Assembly (NCBI GenBank): GCA_937900125.1
Contig: CALCEK010000043.1
Coordinates: forward strand, 1 to 40,693
DNA: 40,693 nt
From: an uncultured Treponema sp.
GTDB taxonomy: Bacteria; Spirochaetota; Spirochaetia; Treponematales; Treponemataceae
Direction: 5' to 3'
Below the pieces are notes generated by a model, which was not told the origin of the DNA, did not search any database, and worked only from the letters and a program-made list of their open reading frames with translations. Made by a program: the position numbers and the translations under genes. Shown in pieces: positions 23,440 through 32,112 of the stretch (positions are counted from its first letter, which is position 1; each line of letters opens with the position of its first letter).

Positions 23440-23495
23440 AGAGGGCGGGCGGTTAGCGGAACGAATGGTTTTGTTTGCAAAACAGTCAGCGGGGG
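23440..23495. other. Short convergent intergenic region
   Basis: The GTTTTG/CAAAAC inverted repeat with a 4-nt loop could fold, but no U-run follows on either strand. It separates two convergent genes. Confidence 0.3.
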
Positions 23496-24590
23496 TCACT
23501 TGATTGTTAGCCATTCCCAAAAACTGGGGTCTTCTTGACCGATTCTCCAAAATGCAATGCGGTCTACATTTTTGCTTTCGTACAATCTGCACCGCGTTAC
23601 AACAGAATAGGTGTCCTCAAAATAGCCTGTCACTTTTACTGGAATCGTGGTTGTAAAATATGGAACACCATTATCGCGCTCAACTTCGGTAATGCCATTT
23701 TCGTTTAAAATCCGATTCATACTATTGAAAACCCACGCTGAACCATAAGATTCGTCCTGCCAAGAGCGACCGTAAAATGGTAAGCCCATCACCAATTTTT
23801 TTGCGGGAATAACGGTTTGGCTGTAATTTACCACGCGCTCACACCAATCCATACTCGCAACAGAGCCAGGCTTGCTCCCTGACCAATGTTCATCGTAAGC
23901 CATAATTATAACACGGTCAACAAGCGGGTGAATGTCTGCATACGCATAAACGTCATCGGCAATTGTCCTAACACGAGCCGCGATTGCAACTGTAAACCAT
24001 TTTTCATTCCCGATTCGTTTGCGAATTTCGCTCAAAAAAGTACGAAAATTTTTTCCATCGCGAGCGGGAACATTTTCAAAATCAATCTGAATTCCGTCAT
24101 ATTGTTTGGAAGCGCGGACAATTGTGTCAATCACCTTTTCGCGAACACCAAATTGCGGATTCAAAACCATGTGCGTCAAAGCGCGACCCGTGCAAGTTAC
24201 CACCAAATGAATGCGCCCATTGTAGCCTTTAAATTTTGCAGGATTCGGAATTTCGGTAATTTCGCCATAGCTATTTACATCTGCGCTAAAATAGCATAAA
24301 TCCGTTACGGGCATATCATTTGTAAACTGATATTCGCGCCCTGTCATAACATAGCCCCAAACTTCGTGCATTACAACTTTTTCGCCTTCTGGGCTAAGAT
24401 GATTGTAAAGAATTGCATTTTTGTCTACGGTTGCCACCACGGCTGTAGTTTCTGTTTCAATTTCTTCTTCTTGCTGAATTTCTTCCACAATTTGTGTTGA
24501 CTCAGAAGTTTTGTCTTTTTTTCCACCCGCAATTCCGCAAGAAACACAAAGCACAAAAATCAAAGCAACAGATAAAATCTTTTTTAACAT
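23496..24590 (-). CDS. GH18-family glycosidase-like lipoprotein
   Basis: The 364-residue protein has an N-terminal signal MLKKILSVALIFVLCVSCG that ends in a relaxed, spirochaete-type lipobox with Cys at position 17. An acidic linker follows (residues about 28-48). The GH18 barrel contains YDGIQIDFENV, which matches DGxxxDxE including the catalytic Glu, plus VIIMAYDEHW, LVMGLPFYGRSW and a C-terminal AFWRIGQED. It resembles YaaH/CotE-type peptidoglycan or chitin-acting GH18 proteins. SD GAGGGAGA precedes the ATG. The protein is probably anchored in a membrane facing the periplasm. Substrate is not determined. Confidence 0.85.
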   Translation of the reverse strand: MLKKILSVALIFVLCVSCGIAGGKKDKTSESTQIVEEIQQEEEIETETTAVVATVDKNAILYNHLSPEGEKVVMHEVWGYVMTGREYQFTNDMPVTDLCYFSADVNSYGEITEIPNPAKFKGYNGRIHLVVTCTGRALTHMVLNPQFGVREKVIDTIVRASKQYDGIQIDFENVPARDGKNFRTFLSEIRKRIGNEKWFTVAIAARVRTIADDVYAYADIHPLVDRVIIMAYDEHWSGSKPGSVASMDWCERVVNYSQTVIPAKKLVMGLPFYGRSWQDESYGSAWVFNSMNRILNENGITEVERDNGVPYFTTTIPVKVTGYFEDTYSVVTRCRLYESKNVDRIAFWRIGQEDPSFWEWLTIK

Positions 24591-24630
24591 TAAATCTCCC
24601 TCTCATTTAAATCACACCTAGATTCAAAAA

Positions 24631-27600
24631 TCACGGCACGTGTATAATTTCCCTTGGTTTTGAGCCATTTGCAGGTCCCACTAAACCACGTTCTTCCATT
24701 TGTTCAACAAGTCGGGCGGCGCGGTTGTACCCGATTTTTAATCTGCGCTGAATGTAACTCGCACTTGCTTTTCCCGCTTGCATAACAATGTCAACAGCTT
24801 TTTCAAAAAGCGGGTCGTCCTCGCCAGAATCAAAACTGCTCATTTCCCCTGAATCATCTTCGTCATCGTCCACAAAAATCTCATCGTCAATATATTCAGG
24901 TTCGCCCCACGATTTTACCGCGTCTACAACATTTTCAACATCTTGGTCGCTCACAAATGTTCCTTGAATGCGGATAGGAAATGGGTCGGTGGAACTTGCG
25001 TAGAGCATATCGCCTTTGCCAAGCAATTTTTCAGCACCAACTTGGTCTATAATAATGCGACTATCCATTTTTCCCGCAACCATAAACGCAATTCGGCTAG
25101 GAATGTTTGCCTTTATAAGCCCCGTAATTACATCGATTGAAGGGCGTTGCGTTGCTAACACCAAGTGAATCCCAACGGCACGGCTCATTGCAGCAAGCCT
25201 AGCGAGAACGCCTTCTAGTTGTTTTCCTGTAGTTGCCATTAAATCCGCAAATTCGTCAATTATAACAATCAAATACGGAAGCGTTTCTGTCGCCATCTTT
25301 TTTTCCACGATTTTTTTGTTAAACGTAGAAATATCGCGCACTCCCATTTGGTCAAGAAGCGCGTATCGCCGTTCCATTTCACACAAACAATATTGTAACG
25401 CTTGCATTGCCTTTTTTGGCTCGGTGATTACGGGGGTCAAAAGATGCGGAATGTCATTGTACAATTTTAATTCTACAACTTTCGGGTCTATCATAATCAT
25501 TTTGACTTCATTTGGACTGCGTTTGTACAAAATGCTCAAAATCATACTGTTGACACAAACTGATTTACCCGCTCCCGTTGCACCTGCAATCAATAAATGC
25601 GGTGTTTTTACAAGGTCAATAATTTGAGTTTCCCCTTGAATGTCTTTTCCCAAAACAACTGGAACTCCCATTTTTTTCCATTCAGGGCGAGCTTGTTCCA
25701 AACATTCCCGAATTGAAATGATTGCGCGTTTTTTATTTGGAACTTCAATTCCCACCGCTTGCTTTCCAGGAATTGGGGCAACAATACGCACGGAGGCTGC
25801 CGCAAGTCTAAGCGCGATATTGTCTTGCAAAGCGACAATTTTGTTTAGCTTTACACCAGGCGCGGGGAGCATTTCAAACATTGTAACGACTGGACCTTTG
25901 CGAATCCCCGTAACATCGGCTTTAATCTTAAACTCATTTAAGGTACTTTCAAGTTTTTGGGCGGCCTGCTTAGTTTCATCATCAATAATCCAGTAGGGGT
26001 CGTCTGCGTAAGCGGTCAAAAGTTCCGTTGAAATTTCATAAGGTCCGTGGACTTTGCGATTTGGGCGGTAATCAGGATTTTCTACCACAAACGGCTCTTT
26101 TTTTGGTTCAACAATTTCTGCATACGCAGCGGGCGCAGCGGGCGTAGCCATTGGCGAGTCGATTTTGTCTGGCGCAAAAGCGGAAGCGAGCTGGGGCGCA
26201 GGTACAAATGGCTCTTTTTTAGATTCCGCGTTTTCTTCTGGCACAACAAAAAGTTTTTCGTTCGACAAATTAGCGTCTTCTTCTTCAGAATCGAGTGAAC
26301 GGTCTTCATCAAATTGCTCATTTTCAGCTTCAATCAATTTAAGCTCAGACTCGCTTATGCCCGCTTCGTCAAAATTGGTATCTTCGTCAACAACATCAAA
26401 ATCGTCCGCAACAGAAAAATCTTCATCGCTCGCTTCGTCTAAAATGGTTGCTTCGTGCGAAAGATTCGCTTCAACTTCAGAAATTGGCTCGTCATCGTCA
26501 AAAATATCGGCTTCAGAAAGAATTGTTCGTTCCGCATCAGAAAAATCTTCCGTCGCAAACTCTTCATTTGCCGCCAAATTTTCGTGCAGTTTAAGATTAT
26601 CTTCAGAAATACCGCGATTTTCTTTTACCTCCGCCAAAACATCTTTGTCCATTTTTGCAAAAACATCGTTTAGCTTAGGAAGAATTTCGCCCGTGCTAGT
26701 TTCTGTTTCTTGAACACTAGAATTCGCTTTGTTTGCAGGCAAAACATCTGCGGCATCCAATGAAGAACGTTCAAATTGTTCAATCACTTCATCAAATTCG
26801 ACCTCGGCATTTTGCGTATTTTCTAGCTGATTTTCATTTACGCTTTCCTCGCTTGGCGCGGATTCTATCTCTTTTTTATCTACAATTTCAGTTTGGTTTA
26901 AGATTTGCTCTTGTTTTGGGACAATCGCTTCTTCGGGCGGCGTTTCTTTTGCGGAACTAGCACGAATCGAAGTCCCCAAATAAACAACCCGCGATGTTCC
27001 ATCGTTTAAAAGCGAGGCTTTTTGCATTTCTGTAGTTTCTGCCGCAGACACGCCGTGCATTTTAGTAACTGGCACTTCATCTAAAAGCGTTTTTCCCACC
27101 TCAGAATCAGAATTCTTTGTAGAAGATGCAATTTCCCCCGATTCGTCAAAATATTCATTTATGTCAACGGGTTCGGCAGCCTCCCGCTCTTCTGCCGTGC
27201 CAAATTTTGTAAGCCGCTCAATTCGGCTTCGATTTTTCTTTAAAAAAGCTGAAATTCGCATTCCAAGTTGTTCTTTTCGAGATTCGGTTTCTTCTTCGGA
27301 TTCTGAGGAATGTTTGTCTACTTTTGCCACTTCCTCTTCGCCATTCATAAATTCCTCGTTCACAATGGGGTCGGGAAAATCTTCAACTTCGTCCACAACA
27401 TCGGGAATTTCGGAAAGATATTCGTCATCCCCCTCAGAATCAAAATCAGAATCGTCAAATTCGTCCTCCGATTTAAGTTCATTTTCAGATTTCTGATTTT
27501 TTGGCTTGGACGAAATGATTTCATATTTTTTTTCAAGAATTCCCGAAACCACAAGCGTAACAAGATATTCCGCAGCCACCAAAAGCACTGCTATAAATAG

Positions 27601-27981
27601 AAGAATTATGATTTTTGCAACGGCAACAATGCCCACATCGTTAGAAGCAATGCGTCTGCAAGAATTTTCAGAAATAACGATTGTAAAAAATGGCAAAATG
27701 CTCACCGAAAGGCACATCAGTCGCTGCAAAGACCAGTGCGAATCAATGCAAAATGCCCCAGAAACAAAGAAAAATATCGGAATTAGAAAACTACTTAAAC
27801 CGTAAGCTCCTACAAGAACTTGCCCCAGCCTAAAAAGTACACCTCTGTTTTGCGTAGGAACTGAACCAAAATCAAAAATCCCCGAAAAAATTCCTATAGA
27901 AAAAAGAGCTGACAGTATAAAAAGCACAACTCCAGCCACCAAAGAAATAATTCTTTCTTTGGAAAATGAAATCTTTTGCAT
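24631..27981 (-). CDS. ftsK: DNA translocase FtsK/SpoIIIE
   Basis: The 1116-residue protein has four N-terminal membrane helices (within residues 1-160). A very long acidic linker (about 165-640) is rich in Glu, Asp and Ser. The alpha/beta motor has Walker A GATGAGKSVCVNS, Walker B YLIVIIDEFADLM and GIHLVLATQRPS. The C-terminal gamma winged helix has SYIQRRLKIGYNRAARLVEQ. It pumps chromosome ends across the closing septum. I chose the ATG at 27981 because AAGGTGGGG sits at good SD spacing; a GTG at 27990 is also in frame. The linker is unusually long and acidic. Confidence 0.95.
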   Translation of the reverse strand: MQKISFSKERIISLVAGVVLFILSALFSIGIFSGIFDFGSVPTQNRGVLFRLGQVLVGAYGLSSFLIPIFFFVSGAFCIDSHWSLQRLMCLSVSILPFFTIVISENSCRRIASNDVGIVAVAKIIILLFIAVLLVAAEYLVTLVVSGILEKKYEIISSKPKNQKSENELKSEDEFDDSDFDSEGDDEYLSEIPDVVDEVEDFPDPIVNEEFMNGEEEVAKVDKHSSESEEETESRKEQLGMRISAFLKKNRSRIERLTKFGTAEEREAAEPVDINEYFDESGEIASSTKNSDSEVGKTLLDEVPVTKMHGVSAAETTEMQKASLLNDGTSRVVYLGTSIRASSAKETPPEEAIVPKQEQILNQTEIVDKKEIESAPSEESVNENQLENTQNAEVEFDEVIEQFERSSLDAADVLPANKANSSVQETETSTGEILPKLNDVFAKMDKDVLAEVKENRGISEDNLKLHENLAANEEFATEDFSDAERTILSEADIFDDDEPISEVEANLSHEATILDEASDEDFSVADDFDVVDEDTNFDEAGISESELKLIEAENEQFDEDRSLDSEEEDANLSNEKLFVVPEENAESKKEPFVPAPQLASAFAPDKIDSPMATPAAPAAYAEIVEPKKEPFVVENPDYRPNRKVHGPYEISTELLTAYADDPYWIIDDETKQAAQKLESTLNEFKIKADVTGIRKGPVVTMFEMLPAPGVKLNKIVALQDNIALRLAAASVRIVAPIPGKQAVGIEVPNKKRAIISIRECLEQARPEWKKMGVPVVLGKDIQGETQIIDLVKTPHLLIAGATGAGKSVCVNSMILSILYKRSPNEVKMIMIDPKVVELKLYNDIPHLLTPVITEPKKAMQALQYCLCEMERRYALLDQMGVRDISTFNKKIVEKKMATETLPYLIVIIDEFADLMATTGKQLEGVLARLAAMSRAVGIHLVLATQRPSIDVITGLIKANIPSRIAFMVAGKMDSRIIIDQVGAEKLLGKGDMLYASSTDPFPIRIQGTFVSDQDVENVVDAVKSWGEPEYIDDEIFVDDDEDDSGEMSSFDSGEDDPLFEKAVDIVMQAGKASASYIQRRLKIGYNRAARLVEQMEERGLVGPANGSKPREIIHVP

Positions 27982-28051
27982 AATCCCCACCTTAAAATTG
28001 TTTATCGGCGAATTTTATATTAGATTTTACTGATAAAATTTTTCTGTTCAC

Positions 28052-28080
28052 TTGCAAAAATCCTTAGTTATTTGTATACT
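28052..28080 (+). promoter_or_regulatory. Promoter of leaderless rsmI
   Basis: TTGCAA at 28052-28057, 17 nt, then TATACT at 28075-28080. The GTG start of rsmI follows after 6 nt, at 28087, so the predicted +1 falls on the start codon. Confidence 0.65.
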
Positions 28081-28086
28081 ATACTT

Positions 28087-28824
28087 GTGTCGGAGTTATT
28101 TATTGTAGGAACACCCATCGGAAATTTGGGCGATATTACACTGAGGGCATTAGAAACCTTTAAAAAGGTAGACTTTGTGGCAGCGGAAGACACGCGACAC
28201 ACCCTTGAACTTTTGACGCATTTTGATATTCACAAGCCGTTAATCAGTTGTAGGGCGCAAAATGAGCGTTTTGCTTCTGAAAAAATAATTGACTTGCTGA
28301 ATAAAGGACAAACTGTTGCGTATGCAAGCGATGCGGGAGAGCCTGGAATTAGCGACCCTGGTGCGATTCTTGCGGGATTGGCACGGGGGGCAGGACATAC
28401 AGTTATTCCGATTCCTGGTCCTAGCGCGTTCGCAACGTTGGTTAGCGTAGCGGGAGTTGGTGGTAAAACACTAATTTTTGAAGGATTTTTATCCCCTAAG
28501 CCTGGCAAAAGACGCAGTAGGTTACGGGAATTGTTGGCAACGGGTTACGCTTTTGTGCTATACGAAAGTCCGTTCCGTATAGTAAAATTACTTTCCGACC
28601 TTGCAGAATTGGATTCTGAGCGGCGGGTGGTTGTTGGCAGAGAATTAACTAAACTTCACGAAGAAATAACCGAAGGAAGCGCACAAGAAGTTTTTGCCGA
28701 TTATTCTTCGCGTAACAAGGTTTTGGGAGAATTTGCGGTTTTTATTTCTGGAAATAAAAACATTAAACTTACAGATAAATCTTCCGATAATGAAAAGGAG
28801 GCAGGTTACTATGATGATAGATAA
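28087..28824 (+). CDS. rsmI: 16S rRNA (cytidine1402-2'-O)-methyltransferase RsmI
   Basis: The 245-residue protein starts MSELFIVGTPIGNLGDIT, the tetrapyrrole-methylase-like N-terminus of RsmI. It has AAEDTRHT, SDAGEPGISDPG, PIPGPSAF, LYESPFRI and VVGRELTKLHEE. It methylates C1402 in the ribosomal decoding centre using SAM. The start is a GTG at 28087; upstream TTG at 28072 lies inside the promoter and is rejected. The end overlaps flgM by 14 nt. The last residues (NEKEAGYYDDR) encode the SD of flgM. Confidence 0.95.
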   Translation: MSELFIVGTPIGNLGDITLRALETFKKVDFVAAEDTRHTLELLTHFDIHKPLISCRAQNERFASEKIIDLLNKGQTVAYASDAGEPGISDPGAILAGLARGAGHTVIPIPGPSAFATLVSVAGVGGKTLIFEGFLSPKPGKRRSRLRELLATGYAFVLYESPFRIVKLLSDLAELDSERRVVVGRELTKLHEEITEGSAQEVFADYSSRNKVLGEFAVFISGNKNIKLTDKSSDNEKEAGYYDDR

Positions 28825-29098
28825 AATTTCGGGAATTAATCCCATAAACAGTGTGCAAAGCATTAAACGTGCAAATGCAACAGGCAGTGTAAGCTCCGGT
28901 TCAGATGAAATTTCTGTTTCTGATGAGGCGAAAGCTCTGTCAGACGCATACTATCTGAATCAAGTAGCAAAAGAAACTCCAGATGTGCGTTCAGATTTGA
29001 TTGAAAGCATAAAGGTGAAAATTCAGGATCCAAATTATTTAAGTCCTGCAACAATTGCCGCCACAGCTGACCGTATTCTAAGTGCATACGGACTTTAA
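28811..29098 (+). CDS. flgM: Anti-sigma-28 factor FlgM
   Basis: The 95-residue protein has the FlgM layout: a flexible N-terminus (ISGINPINSV) and a helical C-terminus with DEISVSDEAKALSDAYY, VRSDLIESIKVKIQDPNY and IAATADRILSAYGL. It binds FliA and holds back late flagellar gene expression until the hook is finished. The ATG at 28811 follows GGAGG with 8-nt spacing. An in-frame ATG at 28814 is also possible. Overlap with rsmI makes a rRNA-methylation/flagellar pair. A terminator follows at 29167. Confidence 0.88.
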   Translation: MMIDKISGINPINSVQSIKRANATGSVSSGSDEISVSDEAKALSDAYYLNQVAKETPDVRSDLIESIKVKIQDPNYLSPATIAATADRILSAYGL

Positions 29099-29120
29099 TT
29101 TTGGAGTGCATATTAACCTG

Positions 29121-29141
29121 TTTTGAACTTGAGTTTCAAAA
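29121..29141 (+). repeat. Inverted repeat in the flgM 3' region
   Basis: TTTTGAA and TTCAAAA form a perfect 7-bp stem with a 7-nt loop. Pairing of ACC with GGT extends it after two unpaired positions. It has no U-run and precedes the true terminator by 26 nt. Confidence 0.4.
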
Positions 29142-29166
29142 TGGGTCTAACAGCTTCACAGAAGAA

Positions 29167-29194
29167 GGCGGAACTTTTGTTTCCGTCTTTTTTT
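29167..29194 (+). terminator. Rho-independent terminator after flgM
   Basis: GGCGGAA (29167-29173) pairs with TTCCGTC (29181-29187), including one G-U pair. Seven T residues follow directly. Confidence 0.75.
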
Positions 29195-29217
29195 GTTTAC
29201 ACGATTCCTACAATGAC

Positions 29218-29246
29218 TTGTTCAAAAAAGTTTGAATAGTTTACAT
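29218..29246 (+). promoter_or_regulatory. Possible promoter with palindrome before the iron-ADH-like gene
   Basis: TTGTTC (29218-29223), 17 nt and TTACAT (29241-29246) make a fair promoter. A perfect palindrome TTCAAA-N4-TTTGAA (29221-29236) fills the spacer and could bind a regulator. Confidence 0.35.
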
Positions 29247-29262
29247 AAAAGCGGAGAATGTT

Positions 29263-30411
29263 ATGGCAGACTTTGTATTTAAAATCCAACCGAATATTAT
29301 TTTAGGGGCTTACACAACGGCGCGGTTAGGGCAATATGTAAAAGAATTTGGTAACAAGTTTATGCTTATAATTGACCCGATTTTAAAACAAGTCGGTGTT
29401 GCCGAAAAAGTAACAAATTCCCTTTCTGACCGAAAAATTGACTTTTTTACTTATGATTCGATTCCCGCTGGCGCAGACACAAAAGTTGCATCTGATGCGC
29501 TTGTTTTAGCTCGCCAAGCCCATATTGACGGAATTATTGCGGTCGGTGGCGGAAAAACAGTCAGCATTGCCCGCTCAATCTGTGCGGTTTATAATGAAAC
29601 AAAAGATTTGTATGATTTTGTTGACGGAGAAGTGCCAAAATCAGCTCCATTACCGCTTATTGCACTCCCCACGACACTGAGGGACAATTTTTTGTTTACA
29701 AATAACGCCCCAATAGTCGATGCACGTTCAGGAAAACTCAAACTCGTAAAAACACAAACTGGATTATGCAAACTTGCACTTTTTGACCCAAACCTTCCGC
29801 TTTCACTTTCAGAAAATCAAACTGCGGCAATGGCAATAGAAATTCTTTGTATTGCAACAGAAGCTTATTTAAGCCCGCGAGCAACATTTTTTAGCGATAT
29901 GATTGCAGAAAAAGCGGTTGAACTTTTAAGCTATGCGCAAGAAGGCTCTCCATCGCTAACAATTACAACGCCAAAAGAAGTTTTGTTCAGCCAAGCGGGG
30001 TGTATGGCAAGCCTTGCCTCCGCCTGTTCTTCTAGCGGAGCTGCCGAATTGCTTGCACTTTGCTTAAATGCGCGTCACACAATTTCGCGTTCGCTTAGTA
30101 CCGCAATTCTTTTTCCGTACATAATTGAAGATGCAGCACAATATCGGAGCGACCGTCTTGCAAAAATTTCGCGTCTAATGCGTTCTGCTGAATCTGATTC
30201 TTCGGATGCGGATGCGGTAAAAGCTTTTGCGGAATATGTTAGACAAAGTATTGCAAAAGCAAATCTTCCTTCGCGCCTAAAGGATTTATCGCTTAACATA
30301 GAAAAACTTTCGCTTGTGGCAGAAGATGCAGGCGAGTTAGATTTGATGCAAAGTCTTCAGCGCAGCATGACAAGTGATGATTTGTTTGAGTTTATCAAAA
30401 AAGCCTTTTAA
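29263..30411 (+). CDS. Iron-containing alcohol dehydrogenase family protein with degenerate metal site
   Basis: The 382-residue protein has the nucleotide-binding part of the family: IDGIIAVGGGKTVSIARSI and LPLIALPTTLRDNF. The metal-site region is altered. The family motif G-x-D-A-L-x-H-x-x-E-A-Y aligns with AIEILCIATEAY, so Asp becomes Glu and His becomes Ile. Of the two later His ligands, only NARHTIS keeps one; the PHG position reads SRSLSTAILFPY. It may be a divergent enzyme using NAD(P) without Fe, or a non-catalytic homologue. SD GGAG precedes the ATG. It is followed 6 nt later by a SpoU methyltransferase gene. It lies over 15 kb from the SQ operon and shows no link to it. Confidence 0.75.
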   Translation: MADFVFKIQPNIILGAYTTARLGQYVKEFGNKFMLIIDPILKQVGVAEKVTNSLSDRKIDFFTYDSIPAGADTKVASDALVLARQAHIDGIIAVGGGKTVSIARSICAVYNETKDLYDFVDGEVPKSAPLPLIALPTTLRDNFLFTNNAPIVDARSGKLKLVKTQTGLCKLALFDPNLPLSLSENQTAAMAIEILCIATEAYLSPRATFFSDMIAEKAVELLSYAQEGSPSLTITTPKEVLFSQAGCMASLASACSSSGAAELLALCLNARHTISRSLSTAILFPYIIEDAAQYRSDRLAKISRLMRSAESDSSDADAVKAFAEYVRQSIAKANLPSRLKDLSLNIEKLSLVAEDAGELDLMQSLQRSMTSDDLFEFIKKAF

Positions 30412-30417
30412 AACTTT

Positions 30418-31245
30418 ATGATTGCTCCCGAAAAACTTTTTCAGCTTTCTGAAGGACAAAAAAGACGAAAACTTGCCCTTACATTTGGCGAACTTGAGCG
30501 CGACATTGCGGGAATTGCCGAAAAAGGAACGGAATACAATTTTTCTTTGCCGCGCAAGGAATACACAAAAGCCGTAACACAAGTTTTGCTAAAAGACCCA
30601 AAACTGCCAGAAGAAACCGCAAAAGAATTGCGCACTCTTTTGTCTGTAGAGGATTTTGACGAAAGGCGAGTTTGTAACGTTGCAAGAAACGCTTTGCTTT
30701 CCATAATTGGAACTTTTCCTGCGGAGTGGGACTTGGTGATTGCCCCGCACACTATACAAATAAATGGTACAGTGCAAGAGCGCGTTTTTTTTCGCGGAGT
30801 AAGCGTTTATGCCGAAGATATTCGTTCACCGTTTAACCTTGGATCAATTTTTAGAACAGCAGAAGCAATGGGTTGCGAAAAAGTTTATATTTCACCGCAT
30901 TGCACTGACCCAATGCAAACAAAGGCACTCCGAAGTTCTATGGGGTGCATAGACACCTTAGGATATTCCCGCGTTGCTTTAGACGACCTGCCCGCAAACA
31001 TTCCCATTTTTGCGCTAGAAACGGGTGGTACGCCACTTACAGATTTTGTTTTTCCAAAACAAGGAATTGTTCTGCTTGGCTCGGAGGAACTTGGCTTAAG
31101 TCCGCAAGCTCTTTCAAAAGCAAATAGTGGAATTGTAACAATCCCAATGACAGGTTTAAAAGCCTCGCTCAATGTTGGCGTTGCATTTGGAATCGTTTTG
31201 CAAGCTTGGACAGAAGCGATTCGGGCAGGACGGGCAAAAGATTAG
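30418..31245 (+). CDS. SpoU/TrmH-family RNA 2'-O-methyltransferase
   Basis: The 275-residue protein has the three SPOUT motifs: DIRSPFNLGSIFRTAEAMG, VLLGSEELGLS and VTIPMTGLKASLNVGVAFG. A helical N-terminal part of about 120 residues has no recognised domain. It would methylate a ribose 2'-OH in tRNA or rRNA; the target cannot be told. It begins 6 nt after the previous stop and has no SD, so it is probably translated by coupling. It converges with the SDR gene with a 4-nt gap. Confidence 0.88.
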   Translation: MIAPEKLFQLSEGQKRRKLALTFGELERDIAGIAEKGTEYNFSLPRKEYTKAVTQVLLKDPKLPEETAKELRTLLSVEDFDERRVCNVARNALLSIIGTFPAEWDLVIAPHTIQINGTVQERVFFRGVSVYAEDIRSPFNLGSIFRTAEAMGCEKVYISPHCTDPMQTKALRSSMGCIDTLGYSRVALDDLPANIPIFALETGGTPLTDFVFPKQGIVLLGSEELGLSPQALSKANSGIVTIPMTGLKASLNVGVAFGIVLQAWTEAIRAGRAKD

Positions 31246-31249
31246 CGGC

Positions 31250-31936
31250 TTATGGTTGCCAGCCGCGGTCAACGTTAAAAAGCACTCCGTTTAATTCAGA
31301 ATGAGAAAGCAAATAAAATCCGTGGTATGCAAAAGCCGAATCTTCAATTGGACGAGTGTTTTTAGGTGCATTGTGAGTAAAACCTGGCAAAATTGCATTG
31401 CAGGTGATTCCCAGTTCTGCGTAATTTGAAGCGACTGATTTTGTTAAAACGCTTACACCCGTTTTTGCGCCAGAATACGCGGTGGTCGTTTTGTAAGAGC
31501 GAATTGAATCGGTACGGGTTCCGCCAAACAAAAGAATTCTTCCCCATTTTCTCTCAATCATTCCCTTAAGACATTCGCTTACAAAAATGCCAGGAAGCGC
31601 GTAATCTTGTACCGCCATAGAAAGCCAATCTTGCGCAGAAGTTTCTTCCAATTTTTGTTGAACAAAAGGGCCATAACATACCGTAAGAATGTCAACTTTT
31701 GGGAAAAGTCGTTGCAAATCTTCGCTCGGAAGTCTACCAAAACGCAAATCATTTGCACAATCGGTAAAATCTGCAAAAACAAAATCTCCCGTGCAATTTT
31801 CGGGAGAAAAGGGATTATGCCGCCCCGCAACTGTAACGTGCGCTCCAGAATCTGACAAAAGTTCAGCCAATTTTAGCCCGATTCCCGAAGTTCCGCCAAC
31901 GACAAGTGCATTTTTGCCTTCAAAACAACAATCCAT
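31250..31936 (-). CDS. Short-chain dehydrogenase/reductase
   Basis: The 228-residue protein has the SDR cofactor motif GGTSGIGLKLAELL and the active-site YSGAKTGV (Tyr-x-x-x-Lys). It also has NAILPGFTHN, where the usual sequence is NxIxPG. ALVVGGTS with AGRHN suggests NADP(H). Substrate is unknown. The ATG at 31936 has no SD; TATAAT with an extended TGn motif lies 6 nt upstream, so the mRNA is probably leaderless. It is divergent from trmJ. Confidence 0.87.
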   Translation of the reverse strand: MDCCFEGKNALVVGGTSGIGLKLAELLSDSGAHVTVAGRHNPFSPENCTGDFVFADFTDCANDLRFGRLPSEDLQRLFPKVDILTVCYGPFVQQKLEETSAQDWLSMAVQDYALPGIFVSECLKGMIERKWGRILLFGGTRTDSIRSYKTTTAYSGAKTGVSVLTKSVASNYAELGITCNAILPGFTHNAPKNTRPIEDSAFAYHGFYLLSHSELNGVLFNVDRGWQP

Positions 31937-31942
31937 AATGCA

Positions 31943-31951
31943 ATTATATCA
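31943..31951 (-). promoter_or_regulatory. Extended -10 promoter of leaderless SDR gene
   Basis: On the minus strand TGATATAAT gives TATAAT at 31948-31943 with an upstream TGn. Six nt separate it from the ATG at 31936. The -35 region is weak, as is common for extended -10 promoters. Confidence 0.55.
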
Positions 31952-32099
31952 CGAATTGAAAACTTTACTCATTTTTTTTTCGATTGCGACTTTGGAGCGC
32001 GAATTAGCGCACTATGCAAAAAAGCGAAGCGGGAAAAACGCAACTTTGCGCGTCATTCTGCGGGGAAATTTGCTACTCCACACTAATCAAAAAATGCTT

Positions 32100-32105
32100 T
32101 ATACT
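32100..32105 (+). promoter_or_regulatory. -10 of leaderless trmJ-like gene
   Basis: TATACT ends 7 nt before the ATG at 32113. No SD is present. A possible -35 (TCCACA) lies 17 nt upstream. Confidence 0.5.
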
Positions 32106-32112
32106 CACGATT

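Noticed and set aside
26165..26713. Ser-rich ORF opposite ftsK
   Set aside because: It mirrors the Glu/Asp/Ser-rich linker of FtsK and has no SD or family features.
29263..30411. Iron-ADH gene as HpfD, the 3-sulfopropionaldehyde reductase of the DHPS dehydratase route
   Set aside because: It is over 15 kb from the radical enzyme, on the other strand, and has lost most metal ligands. The radical enzyme also looks like a lyase.
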